Source of the DNA: Ruminococcus flavefaciens 007c
GTDB lineage: Bacteria > Bacillota > Clostridia > Oscillospirales > Ruminococcaceae
DNA length: 64,000 nucleotides
Assembly (NCBI RefSeq): GCF_000571935.1
Contig: NZ_ATAX01000036.1
Location: forward strand, 124,001 to 188,000
Reading direction: 5' to 3'
This document shows, in pieces, positions 15,530 to 24,533 of the stretch (positions within the stretch are counted from its first letter, which is position 1; each line of letters begins with the position of its first letter). The notes below the pieces were generated by a model, which was not told where the DNA came from, did no database searches, and saw only the letters and a list, made by a program, of their open reading frames with translations. Position numbers and translations under genes: made by a program.

Positions 15530-18100
15530 ATGGCTGCTTTTGACAGGATATTATCGGGAATACCCGAAATGGACACAGCACTGGACAATATAAGGCTTGG
15601 CGACAATGTTGTATGGCGAGTTTCGGAACTTTCCGAATTCAGGCTATTCATGGAGCCTTATCTCAGGCAGGCTATTGCAGACGGCAGGAATATCATATAT
15701 TTCAGATTTGCAAGTCACGAACCACTTGTGGAGAACTGTCCAGAGGTAAAAACTATCGAAGTTCCGCTTTCGCACAGATTCGAGACCTTTACCGTTGATA
15801 TACATAACGAGATTGAGAAATCAGGCAGGGACGCCTTTTACATATTCGACTGCCTTTCGGAATTGCAGGCGATGTGGGCAACTGACCTTATGATGGGCAA
15901 CTTTTTCCGCGTGACCTGTCCGTTTCTGTTCATACTTGATACAGTTGCGTTTTTCCCTATAATCAGAGGAAAGCACTCAGTTCATGCCATAAACAAGATA
16001 CTGGACACCACACAGCTTTTCCTTGATGTTTATTCGGATAAGAAGAACGTGTATGTCCGTCCCGAAAAGGTATGGAACAGAAACTCCGACACCATGTTCC
16101 TGCCCCACACTTATGAACCAGAAAGCGGACGATTCAGACCGATACTTGACGGCGTAAAGTCCAGCCGTTTCTATCAGGTACTCGGCAATGCACAGCGTTC
16201 GGCAGACGAGCAGTTCATGGACTCGTGGGACAGGTCTTTCAAGAAAGCGAAAGTGCTGTATGAAAACGGAGTCGATATTACCGAGCAGTGCAGTAATATG
16301 TGCAATATAATGATGACAAGAGACGCGAAAATGCGTCAGATGGTCAAAAAGCATTTTCGTCCCGAGGACTATTTCAGCGTCCGCGACCACATGATAGGTA
16401 CGGGAATGATAGGCGGAAAAGCCTGCGGTATGCTCCTTGCGAGAGCTATTATCCGCAATACCGAGCCAGATATAAACGAAGTCCTTGAACCCCATGATTC
16501 TTTCTATGTGGGTTCGGACGTTTACTATACCTACATCGTTGACAATAACTTCTGGGATATGCGTATCAAACAGCGCACTGAGGAGGGATATTTCGCCCTT
16601 GCAGATGAATTTGCAAAGCAGCTCATGAACGGCAGGTTTTCCGATGAGATGCGCGAACAGCTCAATCGTATAATCGAATACTACGGACAGGATCCGTATA
16701 TAGTCCGTTCAAGCAGTATACTTGAGGACGGCTTCGGCAATGCATTTGCAGGCAAGTATGAGTCGGTTTTCTGTGCTAACAGAGGTACTCCCGAGGAGCG
16801 GCTCGAAGAGTTTGAAAAGGCGATAAAAACCGTCTACGCAAGCACCATGAGCCTTTCTGCTCTGGACTACCGCAAACGCCGCGGACTTGACAAGCGTGAC
16901 GAGCAGATGTCCCTGCTGATACAGCGTGTGTCGGGCTCTTACTACGGCGCATACTATATGCCCTGCGCGGCAGGTGTGGGTTATTCTTACAGTCCATACA
17001 GCTTTCTGAAAAGCTCCGACCAGTCCGCAGGAATGCTGCGTCTTGTAATGGGACTTGGCACGTCTGCTGTTGACAGGACAGAGGGCTCATATCCCCGTCT
17101 TGTAAGCCTTGATATGCCCGAAAAAACAGTGTATTCGACTTATGCTGACAGACACAGATTTTCGCAGGGAAAGGTGGAGGTCATCAATACTTCTATCCAC
17201 GATCTTGAACGTCTGCCGCTGCGTACAATAGAGCCTGAGATACCTGAGTATCTGCAAAATATCCTCCTTGAACATGACTTCGATGCAGAGAGCAGACTGC
17301 GCGAAATGGGACGGAGAGTGTCCTCGACATTCATATCCTGCAAGGGACTTGTCAGCAATAAGACTCTTATGTCACAGATGCAGAGAATGCTGCGCTGTAT
17401 ACAGGACGAGTACGAATACCCTGTTGATACGGAGTTCACCATAAACGTTTCCGACAGCGGCGAATACTCCGTTGACCTTTTGCAGTGCAGACCGTTGCAG
17501 GTGCTTAAAGACAAGTCGGGAGTCGCTGTTCCCGATAATATACCGCAGGAGCATATCCTCCTCGAAAGCAAGGGAGCTTCAATGGGACTTTCCAAAGCTT
17601 CAAAGCTGGATATTATCGTGTACGTTGATCCCGTTGTGTACTACAATATGCCTTACAGCGAGAAAAATACCGTAGCGAAAATGATAGGCAGGATAAACTG
17701 GACTTACCGCAGCAGCGGAAAACACATGATGCTCATGGTGCCTGGCAGAGTTGGAACTTCATCTCCCGAGCTTGGTGTACCTACAACATTTGCCGATATA
17801 AGCGAATTTGACGTTGTGTGCGAAATGGAAGAAGCCCGTGCAGGCTACAACCCCGAGCTTTCCTACGGCAGTCATATCTTTCAGGACTTAGTCGAAGCGG
17901 AGATACTCTACACAGCAGTGTTCAACAACAGCAAAACTCTGCATTTCGCACCCGAAAAGCTGAAAGGACTGCGGAATATGCTTGAAGATATCGACGAAAA
18001 CAGCGGACTTGACGATGTTATCCATGTCTATGACGTGAGCCGCTGCAAATGCGAGCTCTTCAATGACATAAGGAATGAACATCTTCTTATAACGATCTGA
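15530..18100 (+). CDS. PEP/pyruvate-binding (PPDK-N) protein with degenerate KaiC-like N-terminus
   Basis: 856 residues. Residues 1-200 begin ILSGIPEMDTALDNIRLGDNVVW, the layout of a KaiC/RecA-type ATPase, but no Walker A loop follows. The middle has the ATP-grasp nucleotide-binding part of pyruvate phosphate dikinase (IVRSSSILEDGFGNAFAGKYES near residue 391), ending at QCRPLQ near residue 650. The phosphohistidine swivelling domain (GG..SH motif) is absent, so it cannot be a normal PEP synthase. It may activate or phosphorylate an unknown substrate. RBS GGGAGG. Co-transcribed with the GNAT upstream. Confidence 0.75.
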   Translation: MAAFDRILSGIPEMDTALDNIRLGDNVVWRVSELSEFRLFMEPYLRQAIADGRNIIYFRFASHEPLVENCPEVKTIEVPLSHRFETFTVDIHNEIEKSGRDAFYIFDCLSELQAMWATDLMMGNFFRVTCPFLFILDTVAFFPIIRGKHSVHAINKILDTTQLFLDVYSDKKNVYVRPEKVWNRNSDTMFLPHTYEPESGRFRPILDGVKSSRFYQVLGNAQRSADEQFMDSWDRSFKKAKVLYENGVDITEQCSNMCNIMMTRDAKMRQMVKKHFRPEDYFSVRDHMIGTGMIGGKACGMLLARAIIRNTEPDINEVLEPHDSFYVGSDVYYTYIVDNNFWDMRIKQRTEEGYFALADEFAKQLMNGRFSDEMREQLNRIIEYYGQDPYIVRSSSILEDGFGNAFAGKYESVFCANRGTPEERLEEFEKAIKTVYASTMSLSALDYRKRRGLDKRDEQMSLLIQRVSGSYYGAYYMPCAAGVGYSYSPYSFLKSSDQSAGMLRLVMGLGTSAVDRTEGSYPRLVSLDMPEKTVYSTYADRHRFSQGKVEVINTSIHDLERLPLRTIEPEIPEYLQNILLEHDFDAESRLREMGRRVSSTFISCKGLVSNKTLMSQMQRMLRCIQDEYEYPVDTEFTINVSDSGEYSVDLLQCRPLQVLKDKSGVAVPDNIPQEHILLESKGASMGLSKASKLDIIVYVDPVVYYNMPYSEKNTVAKMIGRINWTYRSSGKHMMLMVPGRVGTSSPELGVPTTFADISEFDVVCEMEEARAGYNPELSYGSHIFQDLVEAEILYTAVFNNSKTLHFAPEKLKGLRNMLEDIDENSGLDDVIHVYDVSRCKCELFNDIRNEHLLITI

Positions 18101-18106
18101 GCAATG

Positions 18107-18134
18107 GTGCTTATCCGTAAGGGTAGGCACTTTT
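18107..18134 (+). promoter_or_regulatory. Intergenic leader hairpin before the FUSC-HAD gene
   Basis: GTGCTTATCC (18107-18116) pairs with GGGTAGGCAC (18121-18130), including two G-U pairs, followed by TTTT and then TTGGAG. Sequence and placement match the leaders at 15002 and 19492, although no separate promoter is visible here. Confidence 0.6.
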
Positions 18135-18151
18135 CTATTGGAGTGAGTACT

Positions 18152-19420
18152 TTGAAACTGACATTTCCGCCCATAGGCGCAAGAATAGTAAAATCATCAA
18201 TAGCAGTCGGGCTATGTATGGCGGTGTATTTCATAAGGACATTTCTGCCCGTTGAAAACGGCATACCTTTTTACGGAGCATTGGCGGCTTTATGGTGCAT
18301 ACAGCCCTATTCAGACACCACAAAGAACAATGCATTTCAGCGCTCCGTGGGTACGCTTACAGGTGCAGTCTACGGACTTTTATTCCTGTTGATGTTCCGC
18401 AGGCTTGATCTGGTCATACCCGAGTTTGTATATATTTCCGCAAGTATTTTCATAATACCTGTAATATATACGACTGTTGTCATGAATAAGAGGAACGCTT
18501 CTTTTTTCTCCTGTGTTGTGTTTCTGAGCATTGCGCTCACTCATTCATTTGACGCTGATCCGTATCTTTTTGTACTCAACAGAGTCATTGATACTTTCAT
18601 CGGAATAATCATCGGTGTAGCTGTGAACGACTTCCGACTGCCTGTCAGAACTGATAAAACTACTCTATATGTCAGCGGAATTGATGATGTACTCATCTCA
18701 CCGTCCTCGAATTACAGCAAAGTAGAACTTAACAGGCTTATCCGCAGCGGTGTGAAATTCACCGTCTCAACTACCCGTACTCCAGCCGAGCTTATGTCGA
18801 TAATGAATGGTACGGAATTAAAGCTTCCCGTGATAGTTATGGACGGTGCGGCGATATATGACATTAAGGAAAAGAAATATCTTGAAATGACCTATCTTTC
18901 AAACAGTGTTTCGGAAGAAGCTGAAAGGATCATCTCAGAGTGCGGACTGAACTGTTTTGTGAACACCATGCTTGACACTACTCTGCTGATATACTATGGA
19001 GAATTCCGTAATCCTGCCGAAAAGAACCTTTTTGAAACACACAGCAATTCGGCTTACAGAAACTATATCAGCTCGGAATACCGCCGAAAAGACGACAATG
19101 AGCGTATTTTGTACATTACAGTACTTGCAGAGAAGATAGATATATTCCTGCTTGAAAGGAGACTTCGTCAGAAGCTGGGAGTAAGTGCAAGGATAAGCTT
19201 TTCCGACTCCGAATACGAGGGTTTTATGTACCTTAAAGTTTTTTCGCCGATGGCTTCAAAGGAGAATATGATGTCAAAGCTGAAAGAGCATACAGGTGCG
19301 GAAAAGGCAGTTACATTCGGCAGCATACGCGGTAAATATGATGTATATATCAACGACGGCGGCGGAAATGCCACTGTGAAAAAGCTCAAAAAAATATGCA
19401 GATCCCATGGAAATTTTTGA
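18152..19420 (+). CDS. FUSC-type membrane domain fused to a degenerate HAD domain
   Basis: About 422 residues. The N-terminal 165 residues hold six hydrophobic segments in the pattern of the FUSC/aromatic acid exporter family (GARIVKSSIAVGLCMAVYFI). The C-terminal 240 residues follow a Cof-type HAD phosphatase (GVKFTVSTTRTPAEL, PVIVMDGAAIYD, ASKENMMSKL), but motif I reads SGIDDVL in place of DxDGT and the terminal GD..ND motif is lost, so catalysis is unlikely and a ligand-sensing role is possible. TTG start at 18152, eight bases after GGAG; an upstream ATG at 18104 would translate through the leader hairpin. Follows the PPDK-like gene. Confidence 0.7.
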   Translation: MKLTFPPIGARIVKSSIAVGLCMAVYFIRTFLPVENGIPFYGALAALWCIQPYSDTTKNNAFQRSVGTLTGAVYGLLFLLMFRRLDLVIPEFVYISASIFIIPVIYTTVVMNKRNASFFSCVVFLSIALTHSFDADPYLFVLNRVIDTFIGIIIGVAVNDFRLPVRTDKTTLYVSGIDDVLISPSSNYSKVELNRLIRSGVKFTVSTTRTPAELMSIMNGTELKLPVIVMDGAAIYDIKEKKYLEMTYLSNSVSEEAERIISECGLNCFVNTMLDTTLLIYYGEFRNPAEKNLFETHSNSAYRNYISSEYRRKDDNERILYITVLAEKIDIFLLERRLRQKLGVSARISFSDSEYEGFMYLKVFSPMASKENMMSKLKEHTGAEKAVTFGSIRGKYDVYINDGGGNATVKKLKKICRSHGNF

Positions 19421-19442
19421 CACGCAAAGCTTTGTCAGACTA

Positions 19443-19523
19443 TTGACAATTCGTTTCGGGTGTGGTATCATAAGGGTGTAATAAAGCAAGCAAGGGTGCT
19501 TATCCGCATGGATGAGCACCCTT
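19443..19523 (+). promoter_or_regulatory. Promoter and leader hairpin of the ATP-grasp operon
   Basis: TTGACA (19443-19448), 17 bases, TATCAT (19466-19471). The leader hairpin AAGGGTGCTTATCC (19492-19505) pairs with GGATGAGCACCCTT (19510-19523) and is followed by ATTTTATTT and a GGAG ribosome binding site. Confidence 0.7.
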
Positions 19524-19554
19524 ATTTTATTTGCTAAGGAATGGAGTGATAACA

Positions 19555-20889
19555 ATGACACAGCAGAATATTGAGCAGTTTACAAAGGCAGTGGGCAATG
19601 CAAACGAGATAAATGAACTTCTCAGACGCTACGGCGTAAAATTCGGAATATACAAAAACGGTGTTTTTAACGAGCAATTCTTTCCTTTCGATCCTATCCC
19701 GCGAGTGATAGCGTCAGAAGATTTCAAGAGTATTGAAAAGGGACTTGTTCAGCGTGTAAACGCCCTGAATGAGTTCCTTTTTGATATTTATCACGAAAAA
19801 AATATCGTAAGGGACGGTATTATACCTGAGAATTTCATTTATATCTCAAAGGGCTATCTTGCACAGTGCGAGGGAATAACTCCCCCAAACCGCATTTACA
19901 GCCATATTTCGGGTATCGACCTTGTACAGGCTAAGGATGGAGAATGGTATATTCTTGAGGATAATCTCAGAATACCATCGGGAGCTTCTTATCCGCTTAT
20001 AGCAAGAGAACTCACAAGGATCGCCGCTCCCGAGGCTTTCTCGGAAAATGAGATAGTGGACAACCGCAACTATGCACAGCTTCTGAAAGAAACAATGGAG
20101 TACACTAACTGCGGCGGCATAAGAGCAATTCTAACCCCCGGACGCTACAACGCTGCGTACTTTGAGCATTCATACCTCGCAGAGCATACAGGCTCAGTTC
20201 TCGTGCAGAACGACGAGCTTTTTGTTGAGGACAATATACTGTATCACCGTACATATTCGGGCGGCAAAACAAGGATTGGAGTGCTGTACAGGCGTATAGC
20301 CGACGAGTATCTTGATCCGCTGAACTTCCTGCCCGAGTCTCTTATCGGCATACCTAATCTTATGGAAGTATACCGCAGCGGAAATGTTGGTATAATCAAT
20401 GCTCCGGGCAACGGAGTTGCCGACGACAAGGGCATATACTATTTCGTACCGAAGATGATAAAATATTACCTCGGCGAAGACCCCATACTGAAAAACGCTC
20501 CCACATATCTGCCGTTTTACGAGGAGGACATGAAATATGTTATGGATAATCTTGAAAAGCTGGTCATTAAGGACGTTGCGGAGGCAGGAGGCTACGGAGT
20601 GGTATTCGGAAGAGAGCTTACAAAGGAAAAGCTTGAAGAGTTCCGCAGAACTATCATTGCAGAGCCGAGACGCTTTATCGCACAGGAAGTCATAGATTTT
20701 CTCGACCTGCCGATACTGGATAACGGCGAGACCGTAATGCGAAAGGCTGACCTGCGAGCATTCGTGCTCTCTGGAGAAACAACGAGAGTATGGGCTTCGG
20801 GACTTACAAGATTCTCGCGTAATCCAGATTCATTTGTGGTGAATTCCTCACAGGGAGGCGGATTCAAGGATACATGGGTGCTTAAATAG
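19555..20889 (+). CDS. Circularly permuted ATP-grasp type 2 protein
   Basis: 444 residues of the circularly permuted ATP-grasp family (PF14403, DUF404/DUF407). Visible blocks are YILEDNLRIPSGASYPL, LIKDVAEAGGYGVVFG-like VIKDVAEAGGYGVVFGREL near residue 340, and RKADLRAFVL with TRFSRNPDSFVVNSSQGGG at the end. Such proteins are thought to form amide bonds with ATP and are almost always encoded with an alpha-E protein and a transglutaminase, as here. ATG at 19555 follows GGAGTGATAAC. Substrate unknown; ligation of an amino acid or amine to a peptide is inferred. Confidence 0.9.
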   Translation: MTQQNIEQFTKAVGNANEINELLRRYGVKFGIYKNGVFNEQFFPFDPIPRVIASEDFKSIEKGLVQRVNALNEFLFDIYHEKNIVRDGIIPENFIYISKGYLAQCEGITPPNRIYSHISGIDLVQAKDGEWYILEDNLRIPSGASYPLIARELTRIAAPEAFSENEIVDNRNYAQLLKETMEYTNCGGIRAILTPGRYNAAYFEHSYLAEHTGSVLVQNDELFVEDNILYHRTYSGGKTRIGVLYRRIADEYLDPLNFLPESLIGIPNLMEVYRSGNVGIINAPGNGVADDKGIYYFVPKMIKYYLGEDPILKNAPTYLPFYEEDMKYVMDNLEKLVIKDVAEAGGYGVVFGRELTKEKLEEFRRTIIAEPRRFIAQEVIDFLDLPILDNGETVMRKADLRAFVLSGETTRVWASGLTRFSRNPDSFVVNSSQGGGFKDTWVLK

Positions 20890-20901
20890 GAAAGGAGTAT
20901 T

Positions 20902-21603
20902 ATGACAACAATATCAAAAGAACACAGCGACCGCCTTTACTGGCTGGGACGCTACACGGAAAGGGCATTTACCACTCTGCGGACAATACAGAAGCTCTAC
21001 GACAAAATGCTGGACAAGAGCAAAGGGTATGCCGATTATCTGAAATGCTTCGGACTTTACGATAGCTACGGCAGCAATGAAGCCTTTATAAACAGCTTCC
21101 TCTACGACGGCAGCAACGCCAATTCTGTTGCATACAGTCTGGAACGGGCATATGATAACGGCATAGTTCTCCGCGAGGAGATATCCACCCACAGCCTGTC
21201 GTTTTTGCAGCTTGCCAAGGACAGCCTTGCAAAGTCCGAATTATCCAAAAATACGAGACTGTCCCTGCTTCCTCTGGAGGATCAGCTTTATGCATTCTGG
21301 GGCTGTCTGAACGAGTATATCTACAATGACGAGATAAGAAATATTATTTACATCGGGAAAACCATCGAACGCCTTGATCTGTACATCAGAATGGCATATC
21401 CCTTTGATACTACACAGAAAGAGTACATTCGCCTTATGAAAAATCTTGAAAGGGCTCCGAAGGGAACACCTTACCGATATAATACAGCGAATTATTCGGA
21501 GCTTGTGAAAATAATGGAAAATGAGGATGGATACAAACAGAACTCAGAAAAAGTGATAGGCTGTCTTGAACATCTTTTTGAACCACTGGAGGTAACAGTA
21601 TGA
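20902..21603 (+). CDS. Alpha-E domain protein
   Basis: 233 residues, all-helical alpha-E family (PF04168), with the characteristic start HSDRLYWLGRYTERAFTTL. These proteins accompany circularly permuted ATP-grasp ligases and probably act as a partner or substrate-binding subunit. RBS AAAGGAG, 12 bases after the ATP-grasp stop; the stop overlaps the transglutaminase start (ATGA). Confidence 0.9.
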   Translation: MTTISKEHSDRLYWLGRYTERAFTTLRTIQKLYDKMLDKSKGYADYLKCFGLYDSYGSNEAFINSFLYDGSNANSVAYSLERAYDNGIVLREEISTHSLSFLQLAKDSLAKSELSKNTRLSLLPLEDQLYAFWGCLNEYIYNDEIRNIIYIGKTIERLDLYIRMAYPFDTTQKEYIRLMKNLERAPKGTPYRYNTANYSELVKIMENEDGYKQNSEKVIGCLEHLFEPLEVTV

Positions 21604-22370
21604 AAACGCTTAATTTCAGCTTCTCTACGAAGCTAACATTCGATGATTACGTCCACGATCACAGCTTTGCACTCAGGATAATCCCGCCTGATACAGAGTC
21701 GCAGAAGATACTTTCATGCAGTCTCAATATTTCGCCCGGCGTCACTACTAAGCAGACTGTTGACGCATTCGGAAACAACGTCACCGCAGGCTATATACAG
21801 GGCGATCACCGCTTTCTCGATTTTGAGATAAAGGGAACGGCAGAAGTTGACTCCTCAAAGCACAGTACATTTCTAATGCCCTGTTATCGGTATCAGTCAG
21901 AGTATACTGAACCCGATGATGAACTAAAAAAATTCTATGTCGAGCTGAAAGACAAGTATATGGGCGACGCTTCCGAAAAGGCTGCATATTTCAGTGATAT
22001 CCTCTCCGACATCATAGAGTACAAAAAAGGAACGACCACTACCGCAACAACTGCCGCAGAAGCATTTGCTCTGCGGAGCGGAGTTTGTCAGGACTTCTCC
22101 CATATACTCATTTCACTGCTGAGAATGGACGGTATACCTGCACGATATATCGCAGGTCTTGCGTTTTGTGACGGTGAAACTCATTCGTGGGTGGAATACT
22201 GGACTGGAGATCACTGGGAGGGTATTGATCCTGCAAATAATTGTCACGTCAACGACGATTATCTTGTTATTTCAATGGGACGCGACTTCCGCGACTGCGC
22301 TATCGACAGAGGTGTGATGTTCGGGAGATATACCCAGCAGCTGCAATTGGTGCGTTCGGTCCTGAGCTGA
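21600..22370 (+). CDS. Transglutaminase-like cysteine protease
   Basis: 256 residues. The catalytic triad of the transglutaminase-like fold is visible: Cys in LRSGVCQDFSHI near residue 162, His in ETHSWVEYW near 198 and Asp in GIDPANN near 212. The N-terminal part is the usual beta-rich extension. In ATP-grasp/alpha-E clusters it is believed to cleave or transfer the amide made by the ligase. It overlaps the alpha-E gene by four bases, showing tight coupling. Confidence 0.9.
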   Translation: MKTLNFSFSTKLTFDDYVHDHSFALRIIPPDTESQKILSCSLNISPGVTTKQTVDAFGNNVTAGYIQGDHRFLDFEIKGTAEVDSSKHSTFLMPCYRYQSEYTEPDDELKKFYVELKDKYMGDASEKAAYFSDILSDIIEYKKGTTTTATTAAEAFALRSGVCQDFSHILISLLRMDGIPARYIAGLAFCDGETHSWVEYWTGDHWEGIDPANNCHVNDDYLVISMGRDFRDCAIDRGVMFGRYTQQLQLVRSVLS

Positions 22371-22389
22371 CCGCATTTGAAGTGAGAAT

Positions 22390-22408
22390 GGGCGGATATT
22401 ATCCGCCC
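22390..22408. repeat. REP-like palindrome, copy 1
   Basis: GGGCGGATATTATCCGCCC, a near-perfect palindrome between two genes. Related copies lie at 24295-24314 and 58308-58327. Confidence 0.6.
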
Positions 22409-22424
22409 GAGAGGAGTGATGAAA

Positions 22425-23375
22425 ATGATAACTATGATAGAAACTATAGCGACTGCATCTCTTGCGGTCAATGAAAACTTGAATATCCAGAAGCGGCGCA
22501 TTGCAAACGGCAAAAGCAGGAAGCGTCTGAGTCTTGTGACAGGTACACATGGCGATGAGCTTGAAGGTCAGTATCTCGCATATATGATAGGCTCTTATCT
22601 CAATGAGAACATCGGCCATCTCGACGGTATCGTGGACATTTACCCTGCACTCAATCCTATGGGTATCGACTCAATAACACGCGGAGTCCCCATGTTCGAC
22701 CTTGATATGAACCGCGTTTTCCCAGGCTCTAAGGACGGCACGATGATAGAAATGATATGTGCTTCCATAGTTGACGATATTGCAGGTTCTGATGTGTGCG
22801 TGGACATTCATTCGAGCAATATCTTCCTGAAAGAGATACCCCAGATACGCATGAGTGTTCCCACTGCTCCTGCACTTCTTCCATACGCAAAAATGATGAA
22901 CGTGGACTTCGTATGGATACACGAGTCCGCAACAGTTCTTGAATCTACCCTCGCTCATACCCTCAACACAAGAGGAACAAAAACTCTTGTAGTTGAAATG
23001 GGCGTGGGTATGCGTATTACTAAGGAATACTGCCGACAGCTCTTTGACGGCATACTCAATCTTATGAAAGAGCTGGGAATGTGGAGCGGCGAAACAGCCA
23101 CCGTACGCGAGCCTATAGTTTCTGAGGGGCGTGAAGTTGGCTTTGTGAACTCCGATGCGGCAGGCATTTTTGTGCCCTGTGCCGACTTCGGCGATACTGT
23201 AAATGAAGGCGACCATATCGGTGATGTGGTCGATCCGCTGACATCGAATGTCGTTGAAAAGGTGGAGGCTGTGTGCAGCGGTATGATTTTTACGCTGCGG
23301 GAATATCCCGTAGTTTACGGTGGCTCGCTCCTTGCGAGAATACTGCAGCCGTCTGAGGGAGGTGCAGAGGAATGA
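22425..23375 (+). CDS. M14-like aspartoacylase/succinylglutamate desuccinylase family protein, zinc site intact
   Basis: About 316 residues. Zinc ligands are present in LVTGTHGDELEGQ (His and Glu) and VCVDIHSSNIF (second His), with the arginine motif FDLDMNRVFPG and a conserved VVEMGVG. The C-terminal 80 residues form a beta-rich, biotinyl-like domain. It likely hydrolyses an N-acyl or amide bond, perhaps the bond made by the ATP-grasp ligase. ATG at 22425, eight bases after GAGGAG. It overlaps the paralogous gene downstream by four bases. Confidence 0.85.
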   Translation: MITMIETIATASLAVNENLNIQKRRIANGKSRKRLSLVTGTHGDELEGQYLAYMIGSYLNENIGHLDGIVDIYPALNPMGIDSITRGVPMFDLDMNRVFPGSKDGTMIEMICASIVDDIAGSDVCVDIHSSNIFLKEIPQIRMSVPTAPALLPYAKMMNVDFVWIHESATVLESTLAHTLNTRGTKTLVVEMGVGMRITKEYCRQLFDGILNLMKELGMWSGETATVREPIVSEGREVGFVNSDAAGIFVPCADFGDTVNEGDHIGDVVDPLTSNVVEKVEAVCSGMIFTLREYPVVYGGSLLARILQPSEGGAEE

Positions 23376-24295
23376 AGAGAAAGGTGCTTTTTTCAATGAA
23401 GTCGCCATACCGTGAACAGCTTGACGTTATCGGATTCCGTTTCGGTCACGGAAAAAAGTCTGCGGCAATAGTGGGAGCAATGCGCGGAAATGAAGTACAG
23501 CAGATGTACGTTTGCAGCCGCATGGTGCAGGAGCTCAAAAAGCTCGAAGCAAAGGGACGTATCGCCGAGGACTGCGAGATAATGGTCATTCCCTGCGTGA
23601 ATTACTACTCAATGAATATCGGCAAGCGCTTCTGGGCAATGGATAATACCGACATAAACAGAATGTTCCCGGGCTACGATCAGGGCGAGACTACACAGCG
23701 TATCGCAGACGGGCTTTTCTCGAAGATACAGGGCTACGAATACGGCATACAGCTTGCCAGCTTTTATCAGGTGGGAAATTTCCTGCCCCACGTTAAAATG
23801 ATGGATACAGGCTTTATGCAGCCTGATTTGATGAAGGACTTCGGACTGCAATTCGGCATACTTCGCAAGCCCCGTCCCTATGATACGACTACTCTGAACT
23901 ACAACTGGCAGGTGTGGGAAACAAAGGCGTTTTCAGTATACGCAAATGCTACCGATGATATTGATGAAAACGCCGCAGATGAAGCGGTTTATGCGATCCT
24001 GCGCTTCCTTGATAAGCAGGGCATAATCAGTGCAAATACTCCCCCGGGGTACATCACAAAAATAATCGACGAGAGCAAAACGAAGCAGATACGCTCGGAA
24101 GCTTCGGGCATTTTCAAGAGCCTTATTGACATTGGCAAGCGGGTTGAGCGTGGTGATGTTCTTGGAGTAATATCCGATCCGTTCGAAGGTGAGATAGTGT
24201 CAGAGATAAGGAGTCCTGTTTCAGGAACGGTATATTTTGAATATCACGATCCACTTATAAATTCAAACACTGTCTGCTTCAAAATAATCAGGTAG
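23372..24295 (+). CDS. M14-like protein lacking zinc histidines (probable pseudoenzyme)
   Basis: 307 residues, paralogue of its upstream neighbour. The arginine motif is kept (TDINRMFPG), but the first zinc motif reads GAMRGNEVQ (His replaced by Arg) and the second reads YGIQLASFY (His replaced by Gln). Metal catalysis therefore looks lost, and it probably acts as a regulatory or binding partner of the active paralogue. The beta-rich C-terminal domain is retained. Four-base overlap with the upstream gene supports a hetero-complex. Confidence 0.8.
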   Translation: MKRKVLFSMKSPYREQLDVIGFRFGHGKKSAAIVGAMRGNEVQQMYVCSRMVQELKKLEAKGRIAEDCEIMVIPCVNYYSMNIGKRFWAMDNTDINRMFPGYDQGETTQRIADGLFSKIQGYEYGIQLASFYQVGNFLPHVKMMDTGFMQPDLMKDFGLQFGILRKPRPYDTTTLNYNWQVWETKAFSVYANATDDIDENAADEAVYAILRFLDKQGIISANTPPGYITKIIDESKTKQIRSEASGIFKSLIDIGKRVERGDVLGVISDPFEGEIVSEIRSPVSGTVYFEYHDPLINSNTVCFKIIR

Positions 24296-24314
24296 GGGCG
24301 GATATCATCCGCCC
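24295..24314. repeat. REP-like palindrome, copy 2
   Basis: GGGGCGGATATCATCCGCCC. It begins directly at the stop of the M14-like pseudoenzyme gene. It may stabilise or end the upstream transcript. Confidence 0.6.
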
Positions 24315-24346
24315 GAATATCCAATTCAAGTATAAGGAGAAGAAAT

Positions 24347-24532
24347 ATGAAAAAGGAATTTTCAGAAACCAAAACTGTCATATCTCCCGACGGTAAAACC
24401 ATAACAACAATGACCGTGAGCGGCAGCAGTGAAACGACGGAGAATTCATCGACTGTTTCGACAACATTCACTGCAAGCAACACGACTACTTCAACAACAA
24501 CGACGACAACAGTAAAGAACGGGGAAAAGTGA
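24347..24532 (+). CDS. Thr/Ser-rich small peptide
   Basis: 61 residues, of which 21 are Thr and 10 Ser, with no cysteine. The N-terminal half is charged (MKKEFSETKTVISPDGKTIT); the C-terminal half is a run such as NTTTSTTTTTT followed by VKNGEK. A good AAGGAG ribosome binding site precedes it, and the next gene starts two bases after its stop, so it is translated. It has no recognisable fold. In a cluster of amide ligase, transglutaminase and peptidases it could be the modified substrate; it could also be a low-complexity linker-like protein. This is inference from position and composition. Confidence 0.55.
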   Translation: MKKEFSETKTVISPDGKTITTMTVSGSSETTENSSTVSTTFTASNTTTSTTTTTTVKNGEK

Positions 24533-24533
24533 A

